DNA from: Dyadobacter arcticus | GTDB taxonomy: Bacteria > Bacteroidota > Bacteroidia > Cytophagales > Spirosomataceae | Assembly (NCBI RefSeq): GCF_011762185.1 | Contig: NZ_JAASQJ010000003.1 | Coordinates: forward strand, 1,116,001-1,180,000 | Length of the DNA stretch: 64,000 nt | Reading direction: 5' to 3' | Part shown: positions 17,739 to 26,321 of the stretch, piece after piece | Layout of the letters: each line of letters starts with the position of its first letter | How positions within the stretch are numbered: position 1 is the first letter of the stretch | Position numbers and translations under genes: made by a program | Notes under the pieces: model-generated | Told to the model about the DNA's origin: nothing | What the model saw: only the letters and a program-made list of their open reading frames with translations | Database searches by the model: none

Positions 17739-19748
17739 ATGGTCAATATTTTGGTTGTTGACGACGAGGCGCAGATGCAGCCTTTGATGCAGCTGAGGTT
17801 CCGCCGTAAAATTCAGGCAAATCAGTATGCATTTCTTTTTGCCACCAGCGGCCGCGAAGCATTGTCGATCATTAAGAATCAACCTGAAATAGACGTTGTG
17901 CTGCTGGATATTAACATGCCGGACATCAACGGACTGGCGCTTCTTGGGCAGCTTTCGGAGCTGCTGCCGTCGTCCCGGACTGTAATGGTATCAGCTTACG
18001 GCGATATGAGCAATATTCGGACGGCCATGAATCGCGGCGCTTTTGATTTTGTGCTTAAACCAATCAATTTTCAGGATCTCGAACTGACCATTGACAAAAC
18101 AGCCAGGCATGTGGGTCAACTTCGCGAATCCATTCGCACGGAAGCAATTGCTAACCTGAAAGCCCGCTTTTTTGACAACATAACCCATGAGTTTCGTACG
18201 CCGCTCACATTGATCCTTGCCCCAGCGGAGCGACAGCTGCAATCATCTGCGTTATCCGACGCAACGCGCCAGGATTTATTAACCATTGAGAGAAGCGCGC
18301 ATCATCTGCTCCTACTGATCAACCAGCTTCTCGAACTTTCAAAACTGGAAGCCGGCAAGCTTGCCATTGTTGAATCTCCTGGTAACGTCGGTTCATTTAT
18401 TGGTCAGTTGGTAGAGTCGTTTAGGACAGCGGCTGAACACAAAGGGATACTGCTCTCCTTTCAAAAAAACGATATCGATAAGTTATTTGTGTTTGATAAA
18501 AATAAATGGGAACAAATTGTCAATAACCTGCTTTCCAATGCATTAAAATTTACAAAAGGCGGTGGGAATATAGATGTTGAAGCAAATTTGTCTGACTCGA
18601 TGAATTTGAACCTAAGTGTCAACGACACAGGGATTGGCATTTCAAAGGATAAATTGGACCACGTATTTGATCGCTTTTTCCAGGTTGATGATTCGCAAAC
18701 ACGTGCATACGGAGGATCTGGAATCGGACTGGCTTTAGTGCGCGAGTTGAGCAACCTGCTGGGAGGGAGCGCCGAAGTGGAAAGTCAGCCTGGCATGGGA
18801 ACGTCCTTCAGGATCCGATTACCGTTAAAAAAACTGAATGAGTCCTTTTTGCCGGCACCGGAAATGTCCCAAGCCAGTGTGCCCGAACCAAACCTGTCTT
18901 TCCATGGCTATCAACCCGGCGTTATGGAAACAGACGTATTGCATACCGCAAGCCTGGAAACGGATGATCCAATCGTTCTGCTGGTGGAGGACAATGCCGA
19001 ACTATTGGAATTCATGCGCGGATCACTAAAAGACAAATACCGCGTGCTTGTAGCCGAAAATGGCAGAGAAGGTCTGATTATCGCTCGCAGAGAGCTGCCG
19101 GATGTTGTGATCAGCGATGTAATGATGCCTGAAATGGATGGCTATGAGCTCGTCAACCAATTGAAAAATGACGCTCAAACCAGTCATATTTCCGTGATTT
19201 TGCTCACCTCGCGCGACGCACAGAACAGCCGGATGGTCGGGCTTACTGCAGGAGCAGATCATTATATTTCAAAGCCATTTCATTTATCAGAATTGGAACT
19301 GAGGCTCCAAAACCTGCTCAATCGGCAACAAAAAATCAGGGATCACTTTCAACGACGTTTATCCCTTACCGACACGTCGGCCGCCATATCGTCGGCCGCC
19401 GACACTTCCGCCATAGAAACCGAAATGCCCAATCCTTTCGTACAAAAATTGCACAATCTGATCGACCATAACCTTGACAATAGTGAATTTGGACCGGAAC
19501 ACCTGGCGTCAGAAGTTGCAATGAGTATCCGAACGCTCACCAGAAAATTGACGACCTTAACGGGTATAAGTCCTGCCAGGCTCATCAGAATTTACCGGCT
19601 TAGGAAAGCAGGAGAGATGCTTCGAGCAGGCGTCTCCATTTCAGAAAGTGCATATGCCGTAGGTTTCGACAGTCCCTCCTACTTCGCTACGGCATTCAAA
19701 GAGTACTTCCAAAAAACACCCACCGAGTACGTGACGATGATAAACTGA
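17739..19748 (+). CDS. Hybrid regulator: REC - histidine kinase - REC - AraC
   Basis: A 669-residue protein with four signalling modules. REC1 (about 3-120) has the phospho-acceptor in VVLLDINMPD. HisKA (about 140-210) has FFDNITHEFRTPLTL, followed by HATPase_c (about 250-365) with VNNLLSNALKF and GGSGIGLALVRE. REC2 (about 405-520) has VVISDVMMPEMDGYE. A C-terminal AraC helix-turn-helix (about 565-668) has AVGFDSPSYFATAFKEYF. There is no transmembrane segment or sensory domain, so input presumably arrives by phosphotransfer from the upstream kinase. The order resembles the cytoplasmic part of a Bacteroides hybrid two-component system with an extra receiver in front. Confidence 0.93.
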   Translation: MVNILVVDDEAQMQPLMQLRFRRKIQANQYAFLFATSGREALSIIKNQPEIDVVLLDINMPDINGLALLGQLSELLPSSRTVMVSAYGDMSNIRTAMNRGAFDFVLKPINFQDLELTIDKTARHVGQLRESIRTEAIANLKARFFDNITHEFRTPLTLILAPAERQLQSSALSDATRQDLLTIERSAHHLLLLINQLLELSKLEAGKLAIVESPGNVGSFIGQLVESFRTAAEHKGILLSFQKNDIDKLFVFDKNKWEQIVNNLLSNALKFTKGGGNIDVEANLSDSMNLNLSVNDTGIGISKDKLDHVFDRFFQVDDSQTRAYGGSGIGLALVRELSNLLGGSAEVESQPGMGTSFRIRLPLKKLNESFLPAPEMSQASVPEPNLSFHGYQPGVMETDVLHTASLETDDPIVLLVEDNAELLEFMRGSLKDKYRVLVAENGREGLIIARRELPDVVISDVMMPEMDGYELVNQLKNDAQTSHISVILLTSRDAQNSRMVGLTAGADHYISKPFHLSELELRLQNLLNRQQKIRDHFQRRLSLTDTSAAISSAADTSAIETEMPNPFVQKLHNLIDHNLDNSEFGPEHLASEVAMSIRTLTRKLTTLTGISPARLIRIYRLRKAGEMLRAGVSISESAYAVGFDSPSYFATAFKEYFQKTPTEYVTMIN

Positions 19749-19811
19749 AACGCCCAAAATTATTTCGCAAGTCACAATCGCAATGTGGATGATTTGGATG
19801 ATGCTATATTA

Positions 19812-20249
19812 TTACATGGGAAGTTGCATTTGCGCTATTGCTGATGCTGACAAGATAATTTCTGCCTGTTCCTTCACGACCGGAATAAATGTTGAGAACT
19901 GAACTTCATTTAATCGCAATTTGGTTTTACCCGACAATCTCGTTTGCAATTCATTTGCAGTATTAGCATCCGTAAATTCAGCATAAGAATAATCCCCCGC
20001 GGTCACCGTAAACTGCTTAACATTGTTTTTGCTGAAACGTGTGTAGCTGTTGCCATTCAACATAACCGACAGACTATCCTGTTGAAGGCTATCCAATATG
20101 TTATAACTATCGGTTGACGTGAATGAAATAAGCTTCGGGCAAGTAATAAGCAGGCCAATTGGAATGTTTTGAGGATTAATATTTTCAATACCGACTTTTG
20201 CCACGCTGAACACGATGGAAAGTTTGCCATCGTTAACCGAGTATTTCAG
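19812..20249 (-). pseudogene. C-terminal remnant of an unidentified protein
   Basis: About 145 codons are open from a TGA at 20250-20252 to the stop at 19812. The only plausible start is an internal GTG at 20213. The translation (YSVNDGKLSIVFSVAKVG, FTSTDSYNILDSLQQDSL) is natural and beta-rich but begins in mid-domain directly after the dead ABC ATPase. It is best read as the 3' half of a gene that lost its front in the same decay. A short GTG-started gene of 133 codons is the alternative. Confidence 0.45.
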
Positions 20250-20806
20250 TCATAGAAATCTCTCCTGCCGGGGTTTGTTCAGCATATAGAATTTCCTGAG
20301 TGGCGTTTGTTTCAACATCAGTACAAAAAATAGCTTGTTTGTTATGTGCTCTTTGGTAGCATGAAACAGTATTTCGCCGTCTTCCAGAATGATGACGGAG
20401 TCAATCAAATCGTCTAAATCACGGACCTGGTGGGTAGAAATAATCAGGATTTGATCGGGCCGGAATGCCGAAGAAAAAACAGAGCTTCGCTAAAATTCGG
20501 ATAAAATGGGGCATAAACCTGGATGAATTCGTGGATAGACATCGGTGGCAAATAACATTCTTCGGGTATCAAAAACAGCTGTTCTAAAAATTCGGTTTTT
20601 CGATAACGAGGAATGAATTCATTGACCCGACAGCTGCCTTCAGAAGGGAAAAGAAGGCCTGCCATGTTTTTTATTAAACTTGATTTTCCAGCGCCATTCT
20701 TCCCTAACAATCCATAAATTTTACCAGCAGGGAGTTTCAGGTTCAGGCCATTAAAAAGCCGTTTCTTTTTGCTGAATAGATAACTAAGATTTTCTATTTC
20801 GATCAT
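20233..20806 (-). pseudogene. Decayed ABC transporter ATP-binding protein
   Basis: The first 115 codons encode a normal ABC ATPase N-terminus with Walker A (GLLGKNGAGKSS) and a Q-loop-region segment. The frame then breaks. In another frame the sequence continues with the H-loop region (ILIISTHQVRDLDDLIDSV, ILEDGEILFHA), then shifts again at a run of six T near 20321 and ends in TEILG. The signature motif and Walker B are missing, an internal deletion of roughly 70 codons. The protein cannot be a functional ATPase. It was probably a YtrB/YxlF-like exporter subunit; no permease gene remains. Confidence 0.8.
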
Positions 20807-20952
20807 GGCTACGAATTATATAAAGTGCTGATCGTTATGCTCAACCAGTAAGCCCCAACGATCCGAAAATTATTATCTTTCGCCTGGAATATGGACGACA
20901 TTTGCGAAATGTCGCTTATATGGCGTTAAGTGGCCTATCATTGGGGATGGTT

Positions 20953-21393
20953 ATGGAATTAAATAAGAAGAATAAAATTGCCAGGCGTGTCAGGGAAAGT
21001 CGGGCTGCGAAGGGATTGACCCAATTGGAACTTTCCGACATGAATGGAATCAGCCTGCGGTCTATACAGCGTATCGAGAATGGAGAAGTGCAGCCCAGGC
21101 TGTATACCGTGAAGGTTTTGGCAGAACACCTGGATTTTGTGACGGAACCATTTGAGCTGGAAGATGCGATAGTCCCTCTGGTGAAAACCATCGACAAACC
21201 AGAAGTGGTGCGAAGGACCAATAAAACACAAAAAATCATTTTGACAATCGGTGTTGCGTCCGTGATCGTACTGCTGGTTTCTGCGTACATCTTTCAATCA
21301 CCAACTTTTCCGGAAACAGCCTTCGAGGCGGCTTTGCTTTGGGCAGCAGTTGCAATATTTTATACGATGATCGTTTTCCTGATTTGGCGGTAG
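20953..21393 (+). CDS. XRE-family regulator with membrane tail
   Basis: A 146-residue protein. Residues about 6-62 are a Cro/C1-type helix-turn-helix (RVRESRAAKGLTQLELSD, SLRSIQRIENGEVQPR). The C-terminal third has two hydrophobic helices (IILTIGVASVIVLLVSAYIF and a second ending IVFLIWR). It is therefore a membrane-tethered DNA-binding protein. The MELNKKNK start at 20953 is chosen because the upstream extension is not HTH-like. It is divergent from the dead ABC transporter, which it may once have regulated. Confidence 0.8.
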   Translation: MELNKKNKIARRVRESRAAKGLTQLELSDMNGISLRSIQRIENGEVQPRLYTVKVLAEHLDFVTEPFELEDAIVPLVKTIDKPEVVRRTNKTQKIILTIGVASVIVLLVSAYIFQSPTFPETAFEAALLWAAVAIFYTMIVFLIWR

Positions 21394-21447
21394 GTTTAAG
21401 GTAACTGCATGTCGACCTGATTACGTCTGGTAAATATTTCGCAAAAA

Positions 21448-22017
21448 ATGAACACACTCCTTCAAAATCACCTAAAAAGCCAGATTCCTGGCCTAAGTGA
21501 CGGCGAGCTCGACCGGTTCGTGAGAATGTGGACGATCAGCAAAACAATCAAACGGAACGAGCTTCTTTACAAAGCAGGCACCAGCGAAAACAACATTTAC
21601 TTCATCGAGGAAGGCGCAGTCAAAATTTGCCACGAATCGGATGAGGAAGAAATAATAGTCGAGTTCGGATATAAAAACTCCTGCGTTTTTAATTTGCCTT
21701 CATTTATCACCGATTCCCCTTCCGAATTCTACATTCAAGCCATTAAAGCGACGCGTTTAGTAGGAATTTCAAAAAGCAATTTTCTTAAAATGCTTGTAGA
21801 GAGCCCGTCCTTGTCGGCACACTGGCAAAATAATCTTGAAAAACAACTACTTAACTTCGCACAAAGAGAAATAGATCTATTGAGCAAATCTCCGGCCAAC
21901 CGTCTTCGACGACTCTACGACAGAAAACCGGAGATATTCCAGCACATCCCCAACAAACACATCGCATTGTATCTCGGAATGAAACCAGAGACGCTAAGCA
22001 GACTAAGGAAACGTTGA
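21448..22017 (+). CDS. Crp/Fnr-family regulator
   Basis: A 189-residue protein with a cyclic-nucleotide-binding fold (about 25-120, with NNIYFIEEGAVKICHES) and a C-terminal winged-helix region (about 150-189, HIALYLGMKPETLSRLRK). It lacks Fnr-type cysteine ligands. It belongs to the small Bacteroidota Crp group that often controls neighbouring oxidoreductases. The SDR gene follows 78 bp downstream in the same direction and is a plausible target. Confidence 0.87.
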   Translation: MNTLLQNHLKSQIPGLSDGELDRFVRMWTISKTIKRNELLYKAGTSENNIYFIEEGAVKICHESDEEEIIVEFGYKNSCVFNLPSFITDSPSEFYIQAIKATRLVGISKSNFLKMLVESPSLSAHWQNNLEKQLLNFAQREIDLLSKSPANRLRRLYDRKPEIFQHIPNKHIALYLGMKPETLSRLRKR

Positions 22018-22095
22018 TCTCCATCAATATTTCCGACGAAAACGTCTGCTAATTTTACATGCTTATCACAGGTCACATCACTGGATATTTGTAAA

Positions 22096-22869
22096 ATGAA
22101 AAACAAAATCGCACTTGTAACCGGTGGCACCTCAGGCATCGGAAAAGCTGTTGCCATGAAATTTGCATCAGCAGGAGCCAAAGTCATCATTACCGGTAGA
22201 AACATCCTTCGGGGCGAAGCGGCGCTGGAGGATCTGAACAAGCATTGTGGAGATGCAACCTTTATCAAGGCAGACATGTCCGTGCCCGAAGACATTCACC
22301 AACTTTTCTCAACCATCCAATCGAGCTATGGACGGCTGGATTTTGCCTGTAATAATGCAGGGACCGATCAAGGAACAGGCGCACTTACAGCTGATATTGC
22401 GGAGGAAGACTTTGATATCCAGCTGAGAGTCAACTTAAAGGCTGTCTGGTTATGCATGAAATCTGAGCTAAACATGATGCGAAGCAATTCTGCGGGCGCT
22501 ATTGTCAACATTTCTTCAATTAACGGCTTAGGTGGCACACCCGGTGCAGCCGCATATTCTTCTGCAAAACACGCATTGATCGGCCTCAGTAAGTCAGCTG
22601 CACTCGAGTATGCAAGCGATAAGATCAGGATCAATGTCGTTTGCCCGGGCATGTTTAATACGCCCATGCTGGCACGAAATATGACAAAAAGCAATCCTAC
22701 TGATCCAAACGCAGTCAAAAGTCACTTCGAGAAAAACATTCCCCTCGCCCGGATTGGAGATCCTGAGGAAATTGCAAATGCAGTAATTTGGCTCTGCTCC
22801 GACCACGCTTCCTTTGTGACTGGTCATACGATGGTGGTAGACGGCGGGATGACCGTACCATTCCGTTAG
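22096..22869 (+). CDS. SDR-family oxidoreductase
   Basis: A 257-residue classical short-chain dehydrogenase/reductase. It has the cofactor motif TGGTSGIG near the N-terminus, NNAG near 90, the catalytic Ser in VNISSING and the YSSAKHA Tyr/Lys pair. The C-terminal VVDGGMTVPFR is typical. Substrate is unknown. It lies downstream of the Crp/Fnr gene and converges on the gene ending at 22919. Confidence 0.92.
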   Translation: MKNKIALVTGGTSGIGKAVAMKFASAGAKVIITGRNILRGEAALEDLNKHCGDATFIKADMSVPEDIHQLFSTIQSSYGRLDFACNNAGTDQGTGALTADIAEEDFDIQLRVNLKAVWLCMKSELNMMRSNSAGAIVNISSINGLGGTPGAAAYSSAKHALIGLSKSAALEYASDKIRINVVCPGMFNTPMLARNMTKSNPTDPNAVKSHFEKNIPLARIGDPEEIANAVIWLCSDHASFVTGHTMVVDGGMTVPFR

Positions 22870-22918
22870 GCCGGTATGCAAGTGATGAGGCATGGGTACT
22901 TGCATGTGATGATAGCAA

Positions 22919-23431
22919 TCACTCCAGAGCCGTGTTCCCTTCGGTGTACTTTAGGTTGTACTTGAGATGGTTGAGGCGCCAGCCGCTACTGGTCCGCTCG
23001 GCTTTGATATCATAGTCGCCCACAAACGTGCGGGTCTTGCCTTTCGTGGCAGCCGCCCGGTAATGCGTTGCGACGGCGTACCCAAAAATATCCGCCTGAT
23101 CCCCCTTAACCGTAATAAGGTAATGCCCGCCTTGGTGGTGTATCGCATCAACACCCTGAAAGCCCTGTTCCCAGCCGTCGGTAACGGCCTTCGCCGTCAT
23201 GGTTGCAGGTGGCCCGCCGCCGTTCGACTGCATATCCAGGTAGACATTCGGTGTAAACACTTCATTGGCAATACCCGTCCAGTTCCGGGAGTCGGTGTAC
23301 ATGAACAGCCGATTGACCAATTCCGTCAGTTGCTGCTTATCCCGTACTTCAGTGAAATCCTCTTTGTTCTCACAGCCTGTCAAAAGTGACAGACTAAACA
23401 TGGCTACGAATAGGATGTTTGCCTTTTTCAT
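22919..23431 (-). CDS. SnoaL/NTF2-like lipoprotein
   Basis: A 170-residue lipoprotein with the lipobox LLTGC (Cys about 20). The mature protein is a cone-shaped NTF2/SnoaL-like domain: QLTELVNRLFMYTDSRNW at the first helix and GWRLNHLKYNLKYTEGN at the last strand. Such domains bind small hydrophobic ligands or act as lyases/isomerases. It lies 65 bp downstream of the hydrolase at 23497 and is probably co-transcribed with it. Confidence 0.8.
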   Translation of the reverse strand: MKKANILFVAMFSLSLLTGCENKEDFTEVRDKQQLTELVNRLFMYTDSRNWTGIANEVFTPNVYLDMQSNGGGPPATMTAKAVTDGWEQGFQGVDAIHHQGGHYLITVKGDQADIFGYAVATHYRAAATKGKTRTFVGDYDIKAERTSSGWRLNHLKYNLKYTEGNTALE

Positions 23432-23496
23432 GGTTATGGATGATTAGTGATCTTACTCTTCCAGGTGTTATGATGGTTTGTGTATTCTTAATTTGA

Positions 23497-24393
23497 TTAA
23501 TGCAGTTTTTGAAAAAAATCAGTAATTGCTGCCGCCGCTTCTGAAACCTGTTTGGGCTGGTCGTAAAAGTCCATTTGCGTACCCTTCGTCCAGAGCAAAT
23601 CCTTGTTGGTGTTGGGTATATCCTTAAAGAACCGTTTGGCATTGTCGGGCAATACGGCCTCATCGGAGTGAATCATCAGCACGGGTAAGTGAAGGTGCTT
23701 TGCCGTCGGCATCGGGTCGAAAGTCAGCCATCCCTCCCAACTCATGACGGCAAATTTATCCGCACTCCATTCGGGAATAGCGCCCCGGTCAGAGTTAAGA
23801 TAATAGTCGAATTCTTCCCCGAACATGGCCGCATCTTTATCGGTCGTACTAATTGCGGGGATGTAGTCGACCTCACCGGTTTCGGCAAATTTCTTTTTGG
23901 CCGCCTGCGCCTGGCTAATTTTTGTTTTGATTGCCTCGGCACCACCGTATATCGCTTCAACCGATTCGGCATCGTGCAGCCATGCCGCAACCGTTGCCAA
24001 TGCTTTTACGCGTTCGTCCTCGGCGGCCAGATTGACCATATAGCCCGAACTGGCACAAACCGAAACCAGAAAAAGATGATCGGGGTCGACGCCTTCTACC
24101 GTTTGCAGGTAGGTAATCGCGTTTTTGAAGTCGGCCGTTTTGGCGGTAGGACTTTCCCAGAACCGGGGTTGCCCTTCGCTTTCCCCAAAGTAACGCGGGT
24201 CGATGGCCAAAGTGATGAACCCCTGTTTTGCCAGTTCTTCGGCGTACAGCCCACTCATTTGTTCTTTTACAGTAGTCCACGAACCGCCGACCAAAATAGC
24301 GGGGTATTTTTTATCGAAATCGAAATCGTCGGGTGTGTAAAGGTTTCCTGCCAGTATTAACCCATCACTGTTGAATTGAACTGCCTGTACCAT
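23497..24393 (-). CDS. Alpha/beta hydrolase, dienelactone-hydrolase-like
   Basis: A 298-residue hydrolase of the DLH/acetyl-xylan-esterase-like group. It has ILVGGSWTTVKEQMSG in the oxyanion region, AIDPRYFGESEG, the nucleophile segment VCASSGYMV, and a C-terminal acid/basic region around IHSDEAVLPDNAKRFF. The usual glycine before the nucleophile is replaced. It is clearly paralogous to the hydrolase at 43518. The AraC gene lies 100 bp upstream on the same strand. The stretch from 22.9 to 25.4 kb looks more GC-rich than its surroundings and may be imported. Confidence 0.85.
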   Translation of the reverse strand: MVQAVQFNSDGLILAGNLYTPDDFDFDKKYPAILVGGSWTTVKEQMSGLYAEELAKQGFITLAIDPRYFGESEGQPRFWESPTAKTADFKNAITYLQTVEGVDPDHLFLVSVCASSGYMVNLAAEDERVKALATVAAWLHDAESVEAIYGGAEAIKTKISQAQAAKKKFAETGEVDYIPAISTTDKDAAMFGEEFDYYLNSDRGAIPEWSADKFAVMSWEGWLTFDPMPTAKHLHLPVLMIHSDEAVLPDNAKRFFKDIPNTNKDLLWTKGTQMDFYDQPKQVSEAAAAITDFFQKLH

Positions 24394-24493
24394 CTGCGTT
24401 GCGTGTTTAGATTCAATTGCAAGATGCGACTTCCAGGCAAGGTCGTGCTAACACGGTTCAACGAATTACTGACAAATTTCAAAGCATGTGCTT

Positions 24494-25393
24494 TCAAAGC
24501 CTCTGCGTTTCCCGGTATTGACGTGGCGTAAGACCTGTTCTTTTTTTGAAAAAGGCGTTAAAATGGGTGGCCTCGGAAAAATGAAGCCGAAACGCAATTT
24601 CTTTGGCCGAAAGCGTGGTTTGTTGAAGCAAGGATTTGGCGGAGATAGTCAATTGATTCTGAATAAGATTGGTTGCGGTGCTGCCGGTAATTCGTTTGAC
24701 AACCGCATTTAAGTGATTCGGGTGAATCCTTAATGTATTAGCATAAAAAGACGTCTGCCTAATTTCAGCGCCTGCCGTTTCGGCGGTCATGGCGGTTTCA
24801 ATCAGCGATTGAAAGCGGGATACCAACAATATGTCAGCGGTTCGGCTGGCCTGCTTACTGACCTGATCGAAGTGCGATTGGTTGAAATAGCGCTTTGTTA
24901 GTATGAGTAAAAGTTGCGTATAAGTTTGTATGTGCAGGAATTTATCAGCACGGTCAGACACATATTCGTCAAAAATCCGCTCGAAAATCTGCGTCACGAA
25001 CACCATGTCGTCTGCCGAAAGGTCGAATGGAATTGACTGGTCGAGCCTAAAGAAAGGAAAATCCAGGATAAAGTTTTTCCAGGCTGGATTCATGACCAGA
25101 AAATCCTGGCCAAACATGATGTACCAACCTTTCCAGTCGGGCAAAACATCCCAGGAAACAGTCTGGTAGGGTGAGTTGAAGAATAGGTCAGCTTGCAGGG
25201 GCTGCCCATTCACTTCTTTATTTTTGCCGGCATGACGTAGCGCTACGGCATAAAATTCGTGGCGAAACGGGGCTTGTTTTGCGTTTTCGGTTTTTGTTTT
25301 ATCTTCAAATCGCCTAATGTCAAAGAAGGCATACTTAGGCGGTGGAATATTGATGTGCCTGCAATAGTCTGGGAGGGTTGTGATTGTTTTCAA
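24494..25393 (-). CDS. AraC-family transcriptional regulator
   Basis: A 299-residue regulator with an N-terminal cupin-like ligand domain (about 20-160) and a C-terminal AraC DNA-binding domain (about 200-299) showing TLSAKEIAFRLHFSEATHFN and FFKKRTGLTPRQYRE. It probably controls the hydrolase/NTF2-like pair directly downstream. A weak inverted repeat (GTCTCA and TGAGAC arms) lies upstream at about 25470-25500. Confidence 0.88.
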   Translation of the reverse strand: MKTITTLPDYCRHINIPPPKYAFFDIRRFEDKTKTENAKQAPFRHEFYAVALRHAGKNKEVNGQPLQADLFFNSPYQTVSWDVLPDWKGWYIMFGQDFLVMNPAWKNFILDFPFFRLDQSIPFDLSADDMVFVTQIFERIFDEYVSDRADKFLHIQTYTQLLLILTKRYFNQSHFDQVSKQASRTADILLVSRFQSLIETAMTAETAGAEIRQTSFYANTLRIHPNHLNAVVKRITGSTATNLIQNQLTISAKSLLQQTTLSAKEIAFRLHFSEATHFNAFFKKRTGLTPRQYRETQRL

Positions 25394-25547
25394 TGGAAGT
25401 CAGGCTACCGAGGTGTTAGGTATTCAAATCTAATTAAATTTAAAGAATGGATAAAATCCGTAACCACCGATGGTCTCATGAAACCCTCATTCCTGAGACG
25501 CCTATCCCCTCTTTTTATGGATACCGGATGTTTTTTGTTAAATGAAG

Positions 25548-26321
25548 TCAGTTTCCCGCTATGATTTTTTTTAATAGCAACTCTTTTCGGCTGCGGGACA
25601 CGTTAACAATTGAAGCATCACTCATCACCAAATACCCTCCTTCTCCCTTAACATATTGATCTATTTCGTTGATGTTTACCAGATAGGAATTGTGTACCCT
25701 GATGAAAGGATAATCTTCAAGCATTTCTTCCATGTCCTTCAGATTACGTGAAGCTGTTAATTTTGACTTATCCCTCAGGTACAGGTGTGTGTAATTTCCA
25801 TCGGCTTCGCATCTGACGACCGATTCGGCCAGTACCATTTTAAAGCCTTCAAGGGTCGGGATGGCGATTTTATTGACTGATATGGCAGGTTGCCTGATTC
25901 TTTCCAATAAAATTTTCAATTGGTGGGGCAATGGATTTAAGCTTTTTTTAACAGCTTTTTGAACAGCGAAACGGAGCTCTTCCCTGTCAACAGGTTTTAA
26001 CAAATATTCCAATGCACTGAACCGGATGGCCTTGATCGCATATTGATTATAGCTTGTCGTGAAGATTAGTTGGAAGTTGATATCACCCAACTTTTCCAGC
26101 AGTTCAAACCCATTAAAAAAGGGCATTTCTATATCAAGAAAAAGTATTTGAGGCGGGTTTGCCCTCAGCGATTTCAAAGCAGATTCAGCAGAAAAACAGA
26201 TATCAATGATCTTTACATTCGGGCAGTATAATTCCAGCAATGTTGCCAGCGATTCGCAACAATCAGGTTCATCATCCACAATGACTGCACTAACCATTCC
26301 ATCTGTTTTGAAACTACTCAT
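25548..26321 (-). CDS. LytTR response regulator
   Basis: A 257-residue response regulator. The receiver domain (about 9-125) has the acidic pocket VDDEPD, the phospho-acceptor in LFLDIEMPFFNG and the KPVDREEL lysine. A C-terminal LytTR DNA-binding domain (about 155-255) has FIRVHNSYLVNINEID. The ATG overlaps the last 8 bases of the sensor kinase, so the two are translationally coupled. Confidence 0.93.
   Translation of the reverse strand: MSSFKTDGMVSAVIVDDEPDCCESLATLLELYCPNVKIIDICFSAESALKSLRANPPQILFLDIEMPFFNGFELLEKLGDINFQLIFTTSYNQYAIKAIRFSALEYLLKPVDREELRFAVQKAVKKSLNPLPHQLKILLERIRQPAISVNKIAIPTLEGFKMVLAESVVRCEADGNYTHLYLRDKSKLTASRNLKDMEEMLEDYPFIRVHNSYLVNINEIDQYVKGEGGYLVMSDASIVNVSRSRKELLLKKIIAGN

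Noticed and set aside
23689..24360. Forward-strand 223-codon frame opposite the hydrolase at 23497
   Set aside because: It mirrors a strong alpha/beta-hydrolase gene; codon bias and catalytic motifs support only the reverse strand.
25470..25501. Weak inverted repeat (GTCTCA...TGAGAC) upstream of the AraC gene at 24494
   Set aside because: Arms are only 6-7 bp with a 15-base spacer and no T tract, so it does not justify a terminator or operator call.
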